From Lentisphaerae bacterium GWF2_57_35 (GTDB lineage Bacteria; Verrucomicrobiota; Kiritimatiellia; CAIQIC01; GWF2-57-35), in contig MHBK01000012.1 in NCBI GenBank assembly GCA_001804865.1, positions 1 through 32,323 of the forward strand: a stretch of 32,323 bases of DNA. The letters are read 5' to 3'. Below are positions 21,523 through 29,670 of this stretch, one piece after another. Below the pieces are notes generated by a model that saw only the letters and a list, made by a program, of their open reading frames with translations, made no database searches and had not been told where the DNA came from. The position numbers and the translations under genes are program-made. Positions within the stretch are counted from its first letter, which is position 1. Each line of letters begins with the position of its first letter.

Positions 21523-22983
21523 TTACCGCATGACCCTTAGCGCTAGCAAGGTCATGTCGTCGTATTGAGCGCGATTTCCTACAAACCGTGTCAGGCGTTG
21601 TCTGACATTATTTAGAACGCTATTGGCGCCTTCTTCTGCCGCTACGCGCACCGCATCCAGGAAATTCTCGATGCCCCATTCTTCGTTTTGGGCATTCATA
21701 GCTTCTGTAATGCCATCCGTATAAGCAACAACCACATCGCCCGGACGCAACTGCAAAGTGGCCTCTTCCAAAGCGCTTTCGAACGTCTCGATTTCCGATA
21801 TACCTATGGCTATACCCGGGGAATTGATGATCGTAAAATCTCCGCGTTCGCCGGAACTGAGGATGGGGCGTTCATGCCCCGCCCGGGCCACCACCAGCTC
21901 GCGCGTGGACGTGTTCAAGATCATGTAGAGCATGCAAACGAACATGTCTTCCGTAATATCCTGGCATACAACACGATTCAAGGATTTCAACACCTGCGCC
22001 GGACTCAGGTTGCCGGGGGCCTGGGCGCGCAGGATGCTGCGGCAAACCGACATCATGATCGCGCCGCCGATGCCTTTTCCGGACACGTCTGCAATGGCAA
22101 TGCCCAAATGCGTGTCGTCCACATGGACGAAATCGTAGTAATCGCCGCCAATTTCCAGCGCCGGATAGTTGAACGCCGCCAGTTCGACGCTGTCCACCCG
22201 GGGAATTTCCTTGGGAAGCAGCGCGGTTTGAATGCGTCGGGCCACGCTTAGATCGTGATCGATCCGCTTTTTCTCGTCCAGGGTTTCGCGAAACCCCGCG
22301 TAATGCACGGAAACCGAAGCCTGGTCGGCCAGAGATTGCAGCAGATTGAGATCCGACAGGATGAAGGGCTTGCCATCCACCCGGTTGACCACGCACATCA
22401 CGCCGATCGTTTTTTGGTGAAATCGCATGGGGACCAGCAGGAGGGTTTTGATTTTCAGAAAATCCTCGTCGTAGTGCGGGACGCGAGGGTCCGGCTCGGC
22501 GTCTTCGATCAGGATCGGCGCGCCGAAATCGGCGACGGCGCCGATCAGCCCTTCGCCTTTGGACACGACGCGCGTCTTGATCAGCGTCTCGACGTGCTGG
22601 GATTTGCTGAGGGCATGCTCGAGGCCGCTCTCCACTTCGCCGACCAGCGGCGGAAAAATGCCGGCCGCCGCGCGAGCTCTCAGAGATTCGCCGTCCGGCT
22701 CCAGCAGGTAGATGGCTCCGGCTCCGGCATGCGTGGTGCGCTGGGCGTAAAACAACACCCGCTTGAGCAGGTGATCCAAATCGATATGGTCCGCATCCAC
22801 GAACACTTCGCCCACATCGTGAACGAATCCGAAGATCACGTCCTTTTCCTGGAGCAGGATGTCTCGTTCGCGTTGAAGCTGGCGCATACGCGCAAAGAGG
22901 ATGGCCAGGAACAGCAACGACAGCACGACCAGACCCCAGGACAAGGGAACGACTCCCAGTGCGTGTATCAGCCCCGGGGTCAT
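21523..22983 (-). CDS. SpoIIE/RsbU-type PP2C phosphatase with GAF domain
   Basis: 486 residues. One N-terminal membrane segment (about 13-31, LSWGLVVLSLLFLAILFA) and a short coiled coil lead into a GAF sensor domain (about 60-225; PAPILIEDAEPD-like loop, LLLVPMRFHQKTIGVMCVVNR). The PP2C-type SpoIIE domain follows (about 250-486) with RRIQTALLPKEIP, GGDYYDFV (279-286), IADVSGKGIGGA (D299), YTDGITEAMN (D423) and YDDMTLL, the metal-binding acidic residues. It should dephosphorylate the neighbouring STAS proteins in response to a cytoplasmic signal. The ATG overlaps the upstream STAS stop (ATGA), indicating coupled translation. Confidence 0.93.
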   Translation of the reverse strand: MTPGLIHALGVVPLSWGLVVLSLLFLAILFARMRQLQRERDILLQEKDVIFGFVHDVGEVFVDADHIDLDHLLKRVLFYAQRTTHAGAGAIYLLEPDGESLRARAAAGIFPPLVGEVESGLEHALSKSQHVETLIKTRVVSKGEGLIGAVADFGAPILIEDAEPDPRVPHYDEDFLKIKTLLLVPMRFHQKTIGVMCVVNRVDGKPFILSDLNLLQSLADQASVSVHYAGFRETLDEKKRIDHDLSVARRIQTALLPKEIPRVDSVELAAFNYPALEIGGDYYDFVHVDDTHLGIAIADVSGKGIGGAIMMSVCRSILRAQAPGNLSPAQVLKSLNRVVCQDITEDMFVCMLYMILNTSTRELVVARAGHERPILSSGERGDFTIINSPGIAIGISEIETFESALEEATLQLRPGDVVVAYTDGITEAMNAQNEEWGIENFLDAVRVAAEEGANSVLNNVRQRLTRFVGNRAQYDDMTLLALRVMR

Positions 22984-23537
22984 GGGCTCCCTTGCTTGTT
23001 CGCATCCATCTTCTTGAGGTCTTGCCGCAGAAAGGTCAGCACATCCTTGAATTTCGGCAGATTGTCGGGCGCCAGTTCGATCAGCGTTTCATGCGCTTCC
23101 AACATGGTTTCGGCCGTGGAGCGATCCGTTGTTTCGCCGAGGTCGAGCGCGAACATCTTGTCCACCAGTTCGGCGTCGCGCTTGAATTCCTCCGGCATGT
23201 CGCCGGTCATGAAGGGCTTGATGATCTGATCGAGGCCCAGCGTACCGAGCAGGCCGCGGGTTCTCGGGGAAAGATTGATCAGGACGATGTCGCCGCCCGC
23301 CATTTTGCGGATGTGAAAAGCCAGGCCGGCCAGTACGCCCATGAACGTGCTGTCCATGCCGATGCACTCGGTCATATCGAGAATGATGCGTTGGCAGCGG
23401 CTGTCGATGGCGGCCATTCCAAATTGCTTCAAGCCCGTGCTGACCTTGAACGAGCCGCGTCCCTGGACATGGACGTAGGCGGTACGGTCATGAACGGCCA
23501 CCAACAACTTATCTAATGGTTGTTCTACCGGCGACAT
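22980..23537 (-). CDS. STAS-domain protein with helical C-terminal extension
   Basis: 185 residues. The N-terminal STAS domain carries ILDMTECIGMDSTFMGVLAGL, with S63 at the usual phosphorylation position. Unlike the shorter STAS protein downstream, it continues for about 75 residues of charged helix after the domain. I choose the ATG at 23537 over a GTG two codons earlier; GAG lies six bases upstream. Its stop overlaps the start of the SpoIIE phosphatase gene. Two STAS proteins with one phosphatase suggest that one is the target and the other a second input or a partner of a distant kinase. Confidence 0.88.
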   Translation of the reverse strand: MSPVEQPLDKLLVAVHDRTAYVHVQGRGSFKVSTGLKQFGMAAIDSRCQRIILDMTECIGMDSTFMGVLAGLAFHIRKMAGGDIVLINLSPRTRGLLGTLGLDQIIKPFMTGDMPEEFKRDAELVDKMFALDLGETTDRSTAETMLEAHETLIELAPDNLPKFKDVLTFLRQDLKKMDANKQGSP

Positions 23538-23543
23538 ATACAC

Positions 23544-24008
23544 TCATTTCCACGATGCGGAACGTTCTTCCGCAAGCAAGCGCCCTCTCAGCACAATCCG
23601 AACTCGCCAGGCATACAAGGGCCCGGCCCGTTCAATGGCCTTTTCAGAGACGACAAACTCCGACACGCGCTCTCCGGCGACGCGGAAAGGGTACTTGATG
23701 TGCAGATTTTTTACCCCATCCTCGCGCCCTTGTTTATATTCGAAGAGCACGAGCACCCCCGCGTCGAGTCCCTGGCGAGGCGCTTTCCATCGGACGACAA
23801 ACGTTTCCCTCGTTCCCGCGCGTTCATCCAGAAACTTGGGCATCCGACTTCCCATCAAACTGGAGGAGCGTATCTCGCGATCCATCGATGCCGTTGTTCT
23901 GTCAACGCGACGGATGTACGGCCGCTCCTGAGATCTGGCTTCGACCCCCAGGCCGATCAGGCAGCATCCCATCACAGCCAGCTTTTTCCAATACATCCAG
24001 GCACTCAA
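23544..24008 (-). CDS. Small exported protein of unknown function
   Basis: I do not recognise this protein. The N-terminus (YWKKLAVMGCCLIGLGVEA) is a signal peptide or possible lipoprotein signal (VMGC, with a non-canonical Met at -2). The mature part has predicted beta strands (TFVVRWKAPR, LDAGVLVLFEYKQG, VSEFVVSEKA, LYAWRVRIVLRG), which suggest a small beta-sandwich. I favour a TTG start at 24008 because GGGAGG lies seven bases before it. An ATG at 24041 overlapping the rsmI stop and an ATG at 23996 are alternatives. It lies 6 bp before the STAS gene in the same run. Confidence 0.6.
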   Translation of the reverse strand: MSAWMYWKKLAVMGCCLIGLGVEARSQERPYIRRVDRTTASMDREIRSSSLMGSRMPKFLDERAGTRETFVVRWKAPRQGLDAGVLVLFEYKQGREDGVKNLHIKYPFRVAGERVSEFVVSEKAIERAGPLYAWRVRIVLRGRLLAEERSASWK

Positions 24009-24034
24009 TAACACGCCTCCCACAGCAAAACACA

Positions 24035-24787
24035 CTAACATCCGTCATTTTCAGTGTCAACGCATGTCCCTTTGTTTTCGTATTCTCGGATAGAGGGTTT
24101 TACCCGCTTGGTTTTTGCGGCGGGTTCGACGATCACGACCAATTCCCCTTTTACGGTGCGCTGGGCAAACACGGCCATGATTTCATCCGGTGTGCCGGCG
24201 AGGCATTCTTCGTAATATTTCGTCAGCTCCCGTCCGACAAAAACCTTCCGATCGCCCAGCGTGTCTTTGATTTCTCCCATGAGCTTGAGCAGTCGATAGG
24301 GCGACTCGTACAGAACCAGCGGAAGCAGTTCGTCAGCCCTTTCGGTCAGCTTTCGACGGCGGGCCGCGGTTTTATGGTCCAGAAATCCTTCGAAAACAAA
24401 GCCTTGCCCTCCCATGCCGCTCAAGGCAAAGGCCGCCGTGACGGCGGAAGGCCCCGGGATTACAAAAATCGGGACTTTGCGTTCCCGGCAGGCGGCGACG
24501 ACCCGCGCGCCCGGATCCGAAATGGCGGGCATGCCGGAATCCGTCACCAAGGCGACGGCGCCCCCTCGTTCGACGTGGCCGGCAATCATATCGACCCGTG
24601 AGAGTTCATTGAACTTGTGGCAGCTCATCAACTGGGCATGGATTTCGTGCCGTTCGAGCAGTTTGACCGTTTGCCGGGTGTCTTCGGCCAGGATGAGCGT
24701 AACGGTTTTCAGCGTTTCCAGCGCTCGGAGCGTGATGTCTTGGAGGTTTCCGATGGGCGTACCGACGATATAAAGTCCCGGTTCCAT
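24035..24787 (-). CDS. rsmI: 16S rRNA 2'-O-ribose C1402 methyltransferase RsmI
   Basis: 250 residues of the tetrapyrrole-methylase fold. It starts GLYIVGTPIGNLQDITLRAL, then LILAEDTRQTVKLL, ALVTDSGMPAISDPG and FVIPGPSAVTAAFALSG, all signature RsmI/YraL sequences. It methylates C1402 of 16S rRNA with SAM. GGGAGGAA precedes the ATG. With rsmE about 6 kb downstream in the same direction, the run carries two 16S rRNA methyltransferases. Confidence 0.96.
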   Translation of the reverse strand: MEPGLYIVGTPIGNLQDITLRALETLKTVTLILAEDTRQTVKLLERHEIHAQLMSCHKFNELSRVDMIAGHVERGGAVALVTDSGMPAISDPGARVVAACRERKVPIFVIPGPSAVTAAFALSGMGGQGFVFEGFLDHKTAARRRKLTERADELLPLVLYESPYRLLKLMGEIKDTLGDRKVFVGRELTKYYEECLAGTPDEIMAVFAQRTVKGELVVIVEPAAKTKRVKPSIREYENKGTCVDTENDGC

Positions 24788-24803
24788 AAATTCCTCCCAA
24801 GCG

Positions 24804-25019
24804 TTATTGACGCCGGATGCGCTGGGGTTTTCCCCGTCCGGGAACAGGCGGCGAGGTCACCTCTCGCGAACCGAGAGAATCTCCGCATACGGTGCAGCGG
24901 TAGTCGTGCAGTTCCGCATGGGGAAGCACCAGAAGCAGCCGCTCTCGAACCGGTTGCGCTTTTCGGCAACGGTTGCAATAGATCTCGCTGGCTCTCAAAT
25001 GTTCAAACTGTTGTTGCAT
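24804..25019 (-). CDS. Small zinc-ribbon protein
   Basis: 71 residues with two C-x2-C pairs, CNRC (15-18) and CTVC (42-45), a zinc-ribbon pattern, followed by a basic tail (GRGKPQRIRRQ). It is probably a nucleic-acid- or protein-binding adaptor; no closer family is recognised. It is the first gene of the minus-strand run, 16 bp before rsmI and divergent from ilvC. Confidence 0.7.
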   Translation of the reverse strand: MQQQFEHLRASEIYCNRCRKAQPVRERLLLVLPHAELHDYRCTVCGDSLGSREVTSPPVPGRGKPQRIRRQ

Positions 25020-25190
25020 GCTTACGCTCGATGTATGCCTTCCGTGAGCCTTCCAATTTGGAAAAGCGCATTTTCGAATTACTGTATCGCCGTTTACCGT
25101 TCAGGTCACGGAGCTTTTTCTTAATTCTTGACGTATTCGCCGTCAAAGTTTAGACATCTACCCTTTGCAACGGAAAAAAGGAGACCTACT
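25020..25190. other. Divergent region between the zinc-ribbon gene and ilvC
   Basis: 171 bp containing the promoters for both directions. A perfect 13-base palindrome TTCCAATTTGGAA lies at 25051-25063; its half-sites resemble the prepilin palindromes but the spacer is one base rather than three. The ilvC promoter candidate is listed separately. Confidence 0.45.
25128..25156 (+). promoter_or_regulatory. Candidate ilvC promoter overlapped by an inverted repeat
   Basis: TTGACG (25128-25133) lies 17 bases before TAGACA (25151-25156), a fair -35 with a weak -10. TTGACG and CGTCAA (25141-25146) also form a perfect 6-bp inverted repeat with a 7-base spacer inside the promoter, a possible operator. 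Confidence 0.4.
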
Positions 25191-26291
25191 ATGGCGATAA
25201 TTGATTTTGGCGGTGTGAAAGAAAAAGTCGTGACCCGGAAGGAATTTCCTCTGGCGCGCGCCCGCAAGGTGTTGAAGAACGAAGTGATTGCCGTGATCGG
25301 GTACGGCGTCCAAGGACCGGCCCAATCCTTGAACCTCAAGGATAACGGCTTTAAGGTCATCATTGGCCAGTCCAAGGCTTTTGCGCAGGATTGGAAACGG
25401 GCGATCAAGGACGGCTGGGTTCCCGGCAAAGATCTCTTCGACATCGAAGAAGCCGTTCGTCGCGGGACGGTCCACCAGATTCTGGTGTCGGATGCCGCGC
25501 AGCGCGCGATTTGGCCCCTGGTCGAAAAGAATTTGAAGCCCGGCGACGCCCTCTATTTTTCGCATGGCTTTTCCATCACCTACCAGAAGCAGACGAACCT
25601 GGTTCCGCCGAAAGATGTCGATGTGATCATGGTGGCGCCCAAAGGTTCAGGGTTGAACGTGCGGCGTAATTTCCTGTCCGGCGCCGGCATCAATTCCAGC
25701 TTTGCCGTGTATCAGGACGCTACGGGCCGCGCCGAAGAACGCTGCATCGCTCTCGGCATCGGCATCGGGTCGGGCTATCTTTTCCCGACGACCTTCCCGC
25801 ACGAGACGAACAGCGACTTGACCGGCGAACGCGGCATTTTGATGGGCGCCCTGGCCGGCGTCATGGAAGCGCAATACGATGTGTTGCGCAAGAACGGCCA
25901 TTCGCCCAGCGAAGCCTTCAACGAAACGGTGGAAGAGCTGACGCAAAGCCTGATTCGGTTGGTCGACGAGAACGGAATGGATTGGATGTATTCCAACTGC
26001 TCCGCCACCGCCCAACGCGGCGCGCTGGATTGGAAACCCCAATTCAAGAAGGCCGTTCTTCCGGTTTTTGACAAGCTGTACAAGGCGGTCAAGTCCGGCA
26101 AGGAAGCGGCCCGGGTCATCTCCGCCTGCGGTGGAAAAGACTACCAGAAACTATTGGGCAACGAACTCGAGACGATGGGGACCTCCGAAATGTGGCGCGC
26201 CGGTGCGGCCGTTCGGGCTCTTCGTCCGAAAGAAAAAGCCAAAGAAATCAGCCGCGGCACCAAAGGGGTGGGCGGACGCAAGGGCTATTAA
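25191..26291 (+). CDS. ilvC: Ketol-acid reductoisomerase
   Basis: 366 residues. It catalyses the second step of valine/isoleucine synthesis (isomerisation and NAD(P)H reduction of acetolactate). The N-terminal Rossmann domain has IGYGVQGPAQSLNLKDNG and the loop GQSKAFAQDW, which sets cofactor choice. The catalytic helical domain has SDLTGERGILMG (D209, E213 for Mg), NETVEEL and NCSATAQRGALDW. The start at 25191 is preferred because GGAGACC lies upstream and it begins at the normal Rossmann lead-in. The sequence form recalls Bacteroidetes/eukaryote-like enzymes more than E. coli IlvC. No ilvBN, ilvD or leu genes flank it. Confidence 0.95.
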   Translation: MAIIDFGGVKEKVVTRKEFPLARARKVLKNEVIAVIGYGVQGPAQSLNLKDNGFKVIIGQSKAFAQDWKRAIKDGWVPGKDLFDIEEAVRRGTVHQILVSDAAQRAIWPLVEKNLKPGDALYFSHGFSITYQKQTNLVPPKDVDVIMVAPKGSGLNVRRNFLSGAGINSSFAVYQDATGRAEERCIALGIGIGSGYLFPTTFPHETNSDLTGERGILMGALAGVMEAQYDVLRKNGHSPSEAFNETVEELTQSLIRLVDENGMDWMYSNCSATAQRGALDWKPQFKKAVLPVFDKLYKAVKSGKEAARVISACGGKDYQKLLGNELETMGTSEMWRAGAAVRALRPKEKAKEISRGTKGVGGRKGY

Positions 26292-26319
26292 TCAAGCTGT
26301 AATGCGGCATTTTTGCCAG

Positions 26320-26354
26320 GCGGCGGGAGTCACAAGCTCCCGCCGCTTTTTTTT
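26320..26354 (+). terminator. Rho-independent terminator of ilvC
   Basis: GCGGCGGGAG (26320-26329) pairs perfectly with CTCCCGCCGC (26337-26346) around a 7-base loop and is followed by eight T (26347-26354). It lies 29 bp after the ilvC stop. Confidence 0.93.
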
Positions 26355-26402
26355 GGAGCGATTCTCGCTTTGTTCTTGTGACTTCGGAGGACATGCTCTA
26401 AG

Positions 26403-26414
26403 CATACTAGTATG
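26403..26414. promoter_or_regulatory. Perfect palindrome CATACTAGTATG, possible operator
   Basis: A 12-base perfect palindrome centred 20 bp before the first ATG of the ROK-family regulator gene and after the ilvC terminator. Position and symmetry suit autoregulation by the downstream HTH protein or binding of another dimeric repressor; there is no direct evidence. Confidence 0.4.
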
Positions 26415-26428
26415 GCGTTAGGAGGGTA

Positions 26429-27619
26429 ATGCTGATTATGGAAACACTCGTTAGCGGAAAGCCGCAATTAAACCGGCGCATTAACGCGTCGATCGTTTTA
26501 AACCTTTTGCGCAGGGAAGGACCCCTTTCCCGGGCCGATTTGGCCAAGCGCACCGGAATTCGTTCCACATCCATTTCGGCGATTGTCGAACATTTGCTGA
26601 CGGATCGCCTCGTGCGCGAAATCGGCCGGGGCAAATCCACCGGCGGCCGGCATCCGATCATGATGGAACTCAATCCCGGCGGTTTGTATGCCGCAGGAAT
26701 CGAGATCGGCGAGGATGCTTTGAATGGAGTGATCGTCGATCTTTCGGGCAAACTGTTGTCGGCGGAAAGCATGCCGCTGCCCGATACGTCGGTTGAGGCC
26801 GTCGGTTCCGCAGGCAACGCCCTGTTGGACTCGTTGTCGAAATCGTCGCAGATTTCCCGCGAAGAACTCTCGGCCGTGGGCGTGGCGGTTCCGGGCATCA
26901 TCGCCAAAAACGAAGGCCAGGTCATTTTTTCGCGTCCGTTGGGCTGGACCTCCGTCCCATTGCAGTTGCTTCTGTCCGCCCAGTGGGGCGTCGAGGTCAA
27001 CCTCCTGAATAGCGCCATGGCCGGCGCCATGGAGGAATATTTTATAGGCGCTGGGCATGGGATTCGCAGCCTGTTGTATGTGCTCGTGAACTTCAAGCGC
27101 AGCCGTTCGTACCATTTGGCGAGCCTGGGCTGCGGCATTGTGTTGGATGGCCGCTCGTATGTCGGAGAAGGTCAACTGGCCGGCGAGATCAATGTGGACA
27201 TCGAGCATCCCATGTCGGCGGCTTCCCGACGGCTGGGCGATAAGGCGCCCCGTTCGCTCGAAGAATTGTTCCGCGCCAGCCGGGAGCACAAAGAGGTTTA
27301 CGAGTCCATTTGGAACGCATTTGCCGCCGAGCTGGGAAAAGTCATTTCCTGGGGCATGGATTTTCTAAGCCCCGGACGGGTGATCGTCGGGACCGACACC
27401 TTGGAGCTCGACGAGTTTGTCCGGCGGCAGACCGTGGAAGAAATCGGCGCCCGGACGGTGGCCGGCCGGGTGAAAAGCCTTCCCGGCGTCCTGGGTTTCA
27501 AGACGCCCGAAATCGTTTTTTCGCCGTTGCGGCAGGATACGCTGGCCCGCGGCGCCATCGTGCCCGAGCTTCAAGAGCTTTCCTTGACGCCCCTACTGCG
27601 CGATAGCGTGCTGATGTAG
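26429..27619 (+). CDS. ROK-family transcriptional regulator (NagC/XylR-like)
   Basis: 396 residues. An N-terminal winged HTH (about 15-70: NASIVLNLLRREGPLSRADL, TGIRSTSISAIVEHLL) is followed by a ROK domain (AAGIEIGEDALNGVIVDLSG, VGVAVPGIIAKNEG). The ROK kinase ATP and sugar signature (DxGxT) and the Cys-rich zinc motif are not visible, so it is a regulator rather than a sugar kinase. It probably senses a sugar or sugar phosphate. AGGAGG lies three bases before the first ATG and twelve before a second ATG at 26438; either could be used. Target genes are unknown. Confidence 0.88.
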   Translation: MLIMETLVSGKPQLNRRINASIVLNLLRREGPLSRADLAKRTGIRSTSISAIVEHLLTDRLVREIGRGKSTGGRHPIMMELNPGGLYAAGIEIGEDALNGVIVDLSGKLLSAESMPLPDTSVEAVGSAGNALLDSLSKSSQISREELSAVGVAVPGIIAKNEGQVIFSRPLGWTSVPLQLLLSAQWGVEVNLLNSAMAGAMEEYFIGAGHGIRSLLYVLVNFKRSRSYHLASLGCGIVLDGRSYVGEGQLAGEINVDIEHPMSAASRRLGDKAPRSLEELFRASREHKEVYESIWNAFAAELGKVISWGMDFLSPGRVIVGTDTLELDEFVRRQTVEEIGARTVAGRVKSLPGVLGFKTPEIVFSPLRQDTLARGAIVPELQELSLTPLLRDSVLM

Positions 27620-27633
27620 GCTTGTAGTTTTTC

Positions 27634-28809
27634 TTATTCAGAAAGCAAGCCGCGGAATTCGTCGGGCGCCTGGTATTGCGGATTTTCCCTCATGAGGTCG
27701 GCGAGCACCTGGCAGGCCAGATGCCGTTGGCCGCTTTTAAGATGGTTTCGCACCAAGTGCACGGCAATCGCCTCGCGAACGTCCAGCGGATGCGATCGAG
27801 CCCGGGAGCGGGCTTTTTCGAAGGCCTGTTCGGCGTCTTTGTATTGGGCTTGCTGGTAGAGAACAAATCCCAGGGAATCGAAGGCGAAAGGACTGCTCGG
27901 ATCCAGAACGACGGCCTGCCGGGCCAGGGCGACGGCTTCGCTCGGATTTTTCGATCGTTCGGCCAGCAGATAGGCCAGGTTGTTATACCCGGAGCCGTTG
28001 CGCGGATCGGCGGCAATGGCGCTGCGATAGGCCTCTTCGGCTTTTTCATAATCCCCGAGCGAGCGATAAGCGTTGCCTTCTCCAATCAGGGCTTCGGCAG
28101 GAGCATACTCCATGACGACGGCCTGCCGGTAATCTTGCAGGGCGCTGGCATAATCGCCTTGAGCGTAATAATAACCGGCTCTGGACAATCGTTCCGCGCC
28201 GCTGAGCGTCCAGGTGGGGGCGGACGGAGGGCAGATCTGAAGCGCGGCGAAACGTTGAACGCTCCATTTCTTAAGAAAGAATCCGTAGTCTTGAATCGTG
28301 CCGTGAGGGGTCCCATCGATCAGGAATACCTTCTGCGAAACGTCGTCGAAGCCTGCGACAATGACGTATTGGCGAGAATCGAAATCGAGCAGTCGATCTT
28401 GCAGGGGCGTCATGATGGGGACGCCCGCCTTTACCCGGATTTTCAGGGCTTCCAGAGGCAGGCTGGCCGCGGACGCCCACAATTTCATTTCTCCGGCGAG
28501 CCCGGCGGCTTGGGTGAAGTAAGGATGGAGTCCGCTTGGCAGAGATGAAAATCGGGTTTCAAGGGCGACGGGCGAAACCCGGCGACCCCAATAATTAAGC
28601 ACTCCGGCCAGCGCGCCCCATTCGTTTTGCTTTCCCGCGGCCGGATGGCATGGAATCTTGGGGATAAAAGCGGCTTGATCTTGGTGGCGCCGGATTTCGT
28701 GACGGAAGATTTGCTGGGGATTTTTGGTCACGCACCCGGCAATACCCATGAGCATGGCTATTGACGCCGCCAGGGTCATTGCGCCCGCTGTTGACGGGGC
28801 TGGTCTCAT
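27634..28809 (-). CDS. Lipoprotein with degenerate C39-like peptidase domain and TPR repeats
   Basis: 391 residues with a lipobox (MLMGIAGC, Cys26), so probably membrane-anchored. Residues about 47-190 have the outline of the C39-like domain of PA2778-type proteins, ending in TPR repeats (about 205-335: YYYAQGDYASALQDY, GNAYRSLGDYEKAEEAY, GYNNLAYLLAE, DSLGFVLYQQAQYKDAEQ). The catalytic Cys expected before the GALAGVLNYWG helix is replaced (NEWGALAG, Trp64), and the His expected in the strand xxYVxVxGxDD is Gln147 (RQYVIVAGFDD). It is therefore probably a binding or scaffold protein, not a peptidase. Start at 28809; an ATG at 28779 is an alternative. Confidence 0.78.
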   Translation of the reverse strand: MRPAPSTAGAMTLAASIAMLMGIAGCVTKNPQQIFRHEIRRHQDQAAFIPKIPCHPAAGKQNEWGALAGVLNYWGRRVSPVALETRFSSLPSGLHPYFTQAAGLAGEMKLWASAASLPLEALKIRVKAGVPIMTPLQDRLLDFDSRQYVIVAGFDDVSQKVFLIDGTPHGTIQDYGFFLKKWSVQRFAALQICPPSAPTWTLSGAERLSRAGYYYAQGDYASALQDYRQAVVMEYAPAEALIGEGNAYRSLGDYEKAEEAYRSAIAADPRNGSGYNNLAYLLAERSKNPSEAVALARQAVVLDPSSPFAFDSLGFVLYQQAQYKDAEQAFEKARSRARSHPLDVREAIAVHLVRNHLKSGQRHLACQVLADLMRENPQYQAPDEFRGLLSE

Positions 28810-28834
28810 CCCATGTTCTTTACAACCGCATGCG

Positions 28835-29146
28835 TTAGCGCAAGGTGATGCCGTCTACGACGTCAACAACGCCGGGGGCGCCCCGGGCAATTCCCAAGGC
28901 TCGTCCTCTGACGCTTTCGTTGCGTATGACGCCGCGCACGGTAGCCACGCCGTTCTGGACTTCGACATTGAACGTGGTTTGACCGGTTACGGTGTCGTCC
29001 TGGAGCCGTCGTATGACGTCATCGGTAATTTGCTGGTCGCCTAGCGCCGAAGGCTGCATGGCGTCGGGTTGCGAGAGCGTGCTGCAACCGGTGACGATAG
29101 GGGCTGCGGCCAGAAGAAGAATGAGCAATTTCCAAATATTTTTCAT
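28835..29146 (-). CDS. BON-domain lipoprotein
   Basis: 103 residues. The signal LLILLLAAAPIVTGC has a good lipobox (VTGC, Cys21). The mature part is a single BON domain (ITDDVIRRLQDD, FNVEVQNGVATVRGVIRNE, ARGAPGVVDVVDGI), as in OsmY-type periplasmic proteins that bind phospholipid or support the envelope under stress. The ATG at 29146 has GGGAG upstream and a normal signal peptide; a longer frame to 29173 has no support. It lies 25 bp before the C39-like/TPR lipoprotein gene, so the two may be co-transcribed. Confidence 0.88.
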   Translation of the reverse strand: MKNIWKLLILLLAAAPIVTGCSTLSQPDAMQPSALGDQQITDDVIRRLQDDTVTGQTTFNVEVQNGVATVRGVIRNESVRGRALGIARGAPGVVDVVDGITLR

Positions 29147-29389
29147 GATCAGGCTCCCGTGTTCGATCCTCACTTATTAAGGCAGTCTAACCTGCTCCGT
29201 GTGAAACGTCAATGTTGGCGGCGGCTGTTTCCAATTTGAGCGGTCGAGGTGTACATTTACGGCGTGCGGCATGGTACTATAGCCGGGGGACAGGATTCAA
29301 AACCGTGCAAGGGCTTGAGTCGCGATTACATCGAACTGGCGTCGCCCTGCATTTGAATATACTATGCAATGAACTAACAGTGATGGAAT
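29147..29389. other. Divergent intergenic region
   Basis: About 240 bp between the BON lipoprotein gene (minus) and the small acidic protein gene (plus). TATACT at about 29358-29363 could be a -10 for the plus-strand genes, but no -35 is convincing. No repeats or structured RNA seen. Confidence 0.35.
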
Positions 29390-29647
29390 ATGAACCACGA
29401 CGAGGTCTCTGAAAAAAAGGATAAGGAACGGATCGTCAGGATTCTGGGGTTGGGATTGGATCATGATGACGGTCATGTCCGTATTACGCGCGGAGATAAT
29501 TTCGAGGTCTATTTGGGATCTGAAAGTACCCATGAGCGCATGCAGGAAGCCTGCATGAAAATCAACGAAAAGCTGGATCAGAAAGGGAAGCGATTGGAGG
29601 ATTTGTCGCGCCAGGAATTTATCGACCTGGTTTCGGAAATCGAATAA
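29390..29647 (+). CDS. Small acidic protein of unknown function
   Basis: 85 residues, highly charged (HDEVSEKKDKERIVRILGLG; MKINEKLDQKGKRLEDLSRQ), with no signal peptide or Cys. The first half reads as strands around GHVRITRGDNFEVYLGSES and the second half as two helices. I do not recognise a family. It lies 23 bp before the glycosyltransferase gene in the same direction, so is likely co-transcribed. The ribosome-binding site is weak (GATGGAAT). Confidence 0.65.
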   Translation: MNHDEVSEKKDKERIVRILGLGLDHDDGHVRITRGDNFEVYLGSESTHERMQEACMKINEKLDQKGKRLEDLSRQEFIDLVSEIE

Positions 29648-29670
29648 CGGGAAAGCGCAATCCAGATTCT

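Noticed and set aside
25051..25063. TTCCAATTTGGAA as a fourth copy of the prepilin operator
   Set aside because: The half-sites match but the spacer is one base instead of three, so the same dimer is unlikely to bind it the same way.
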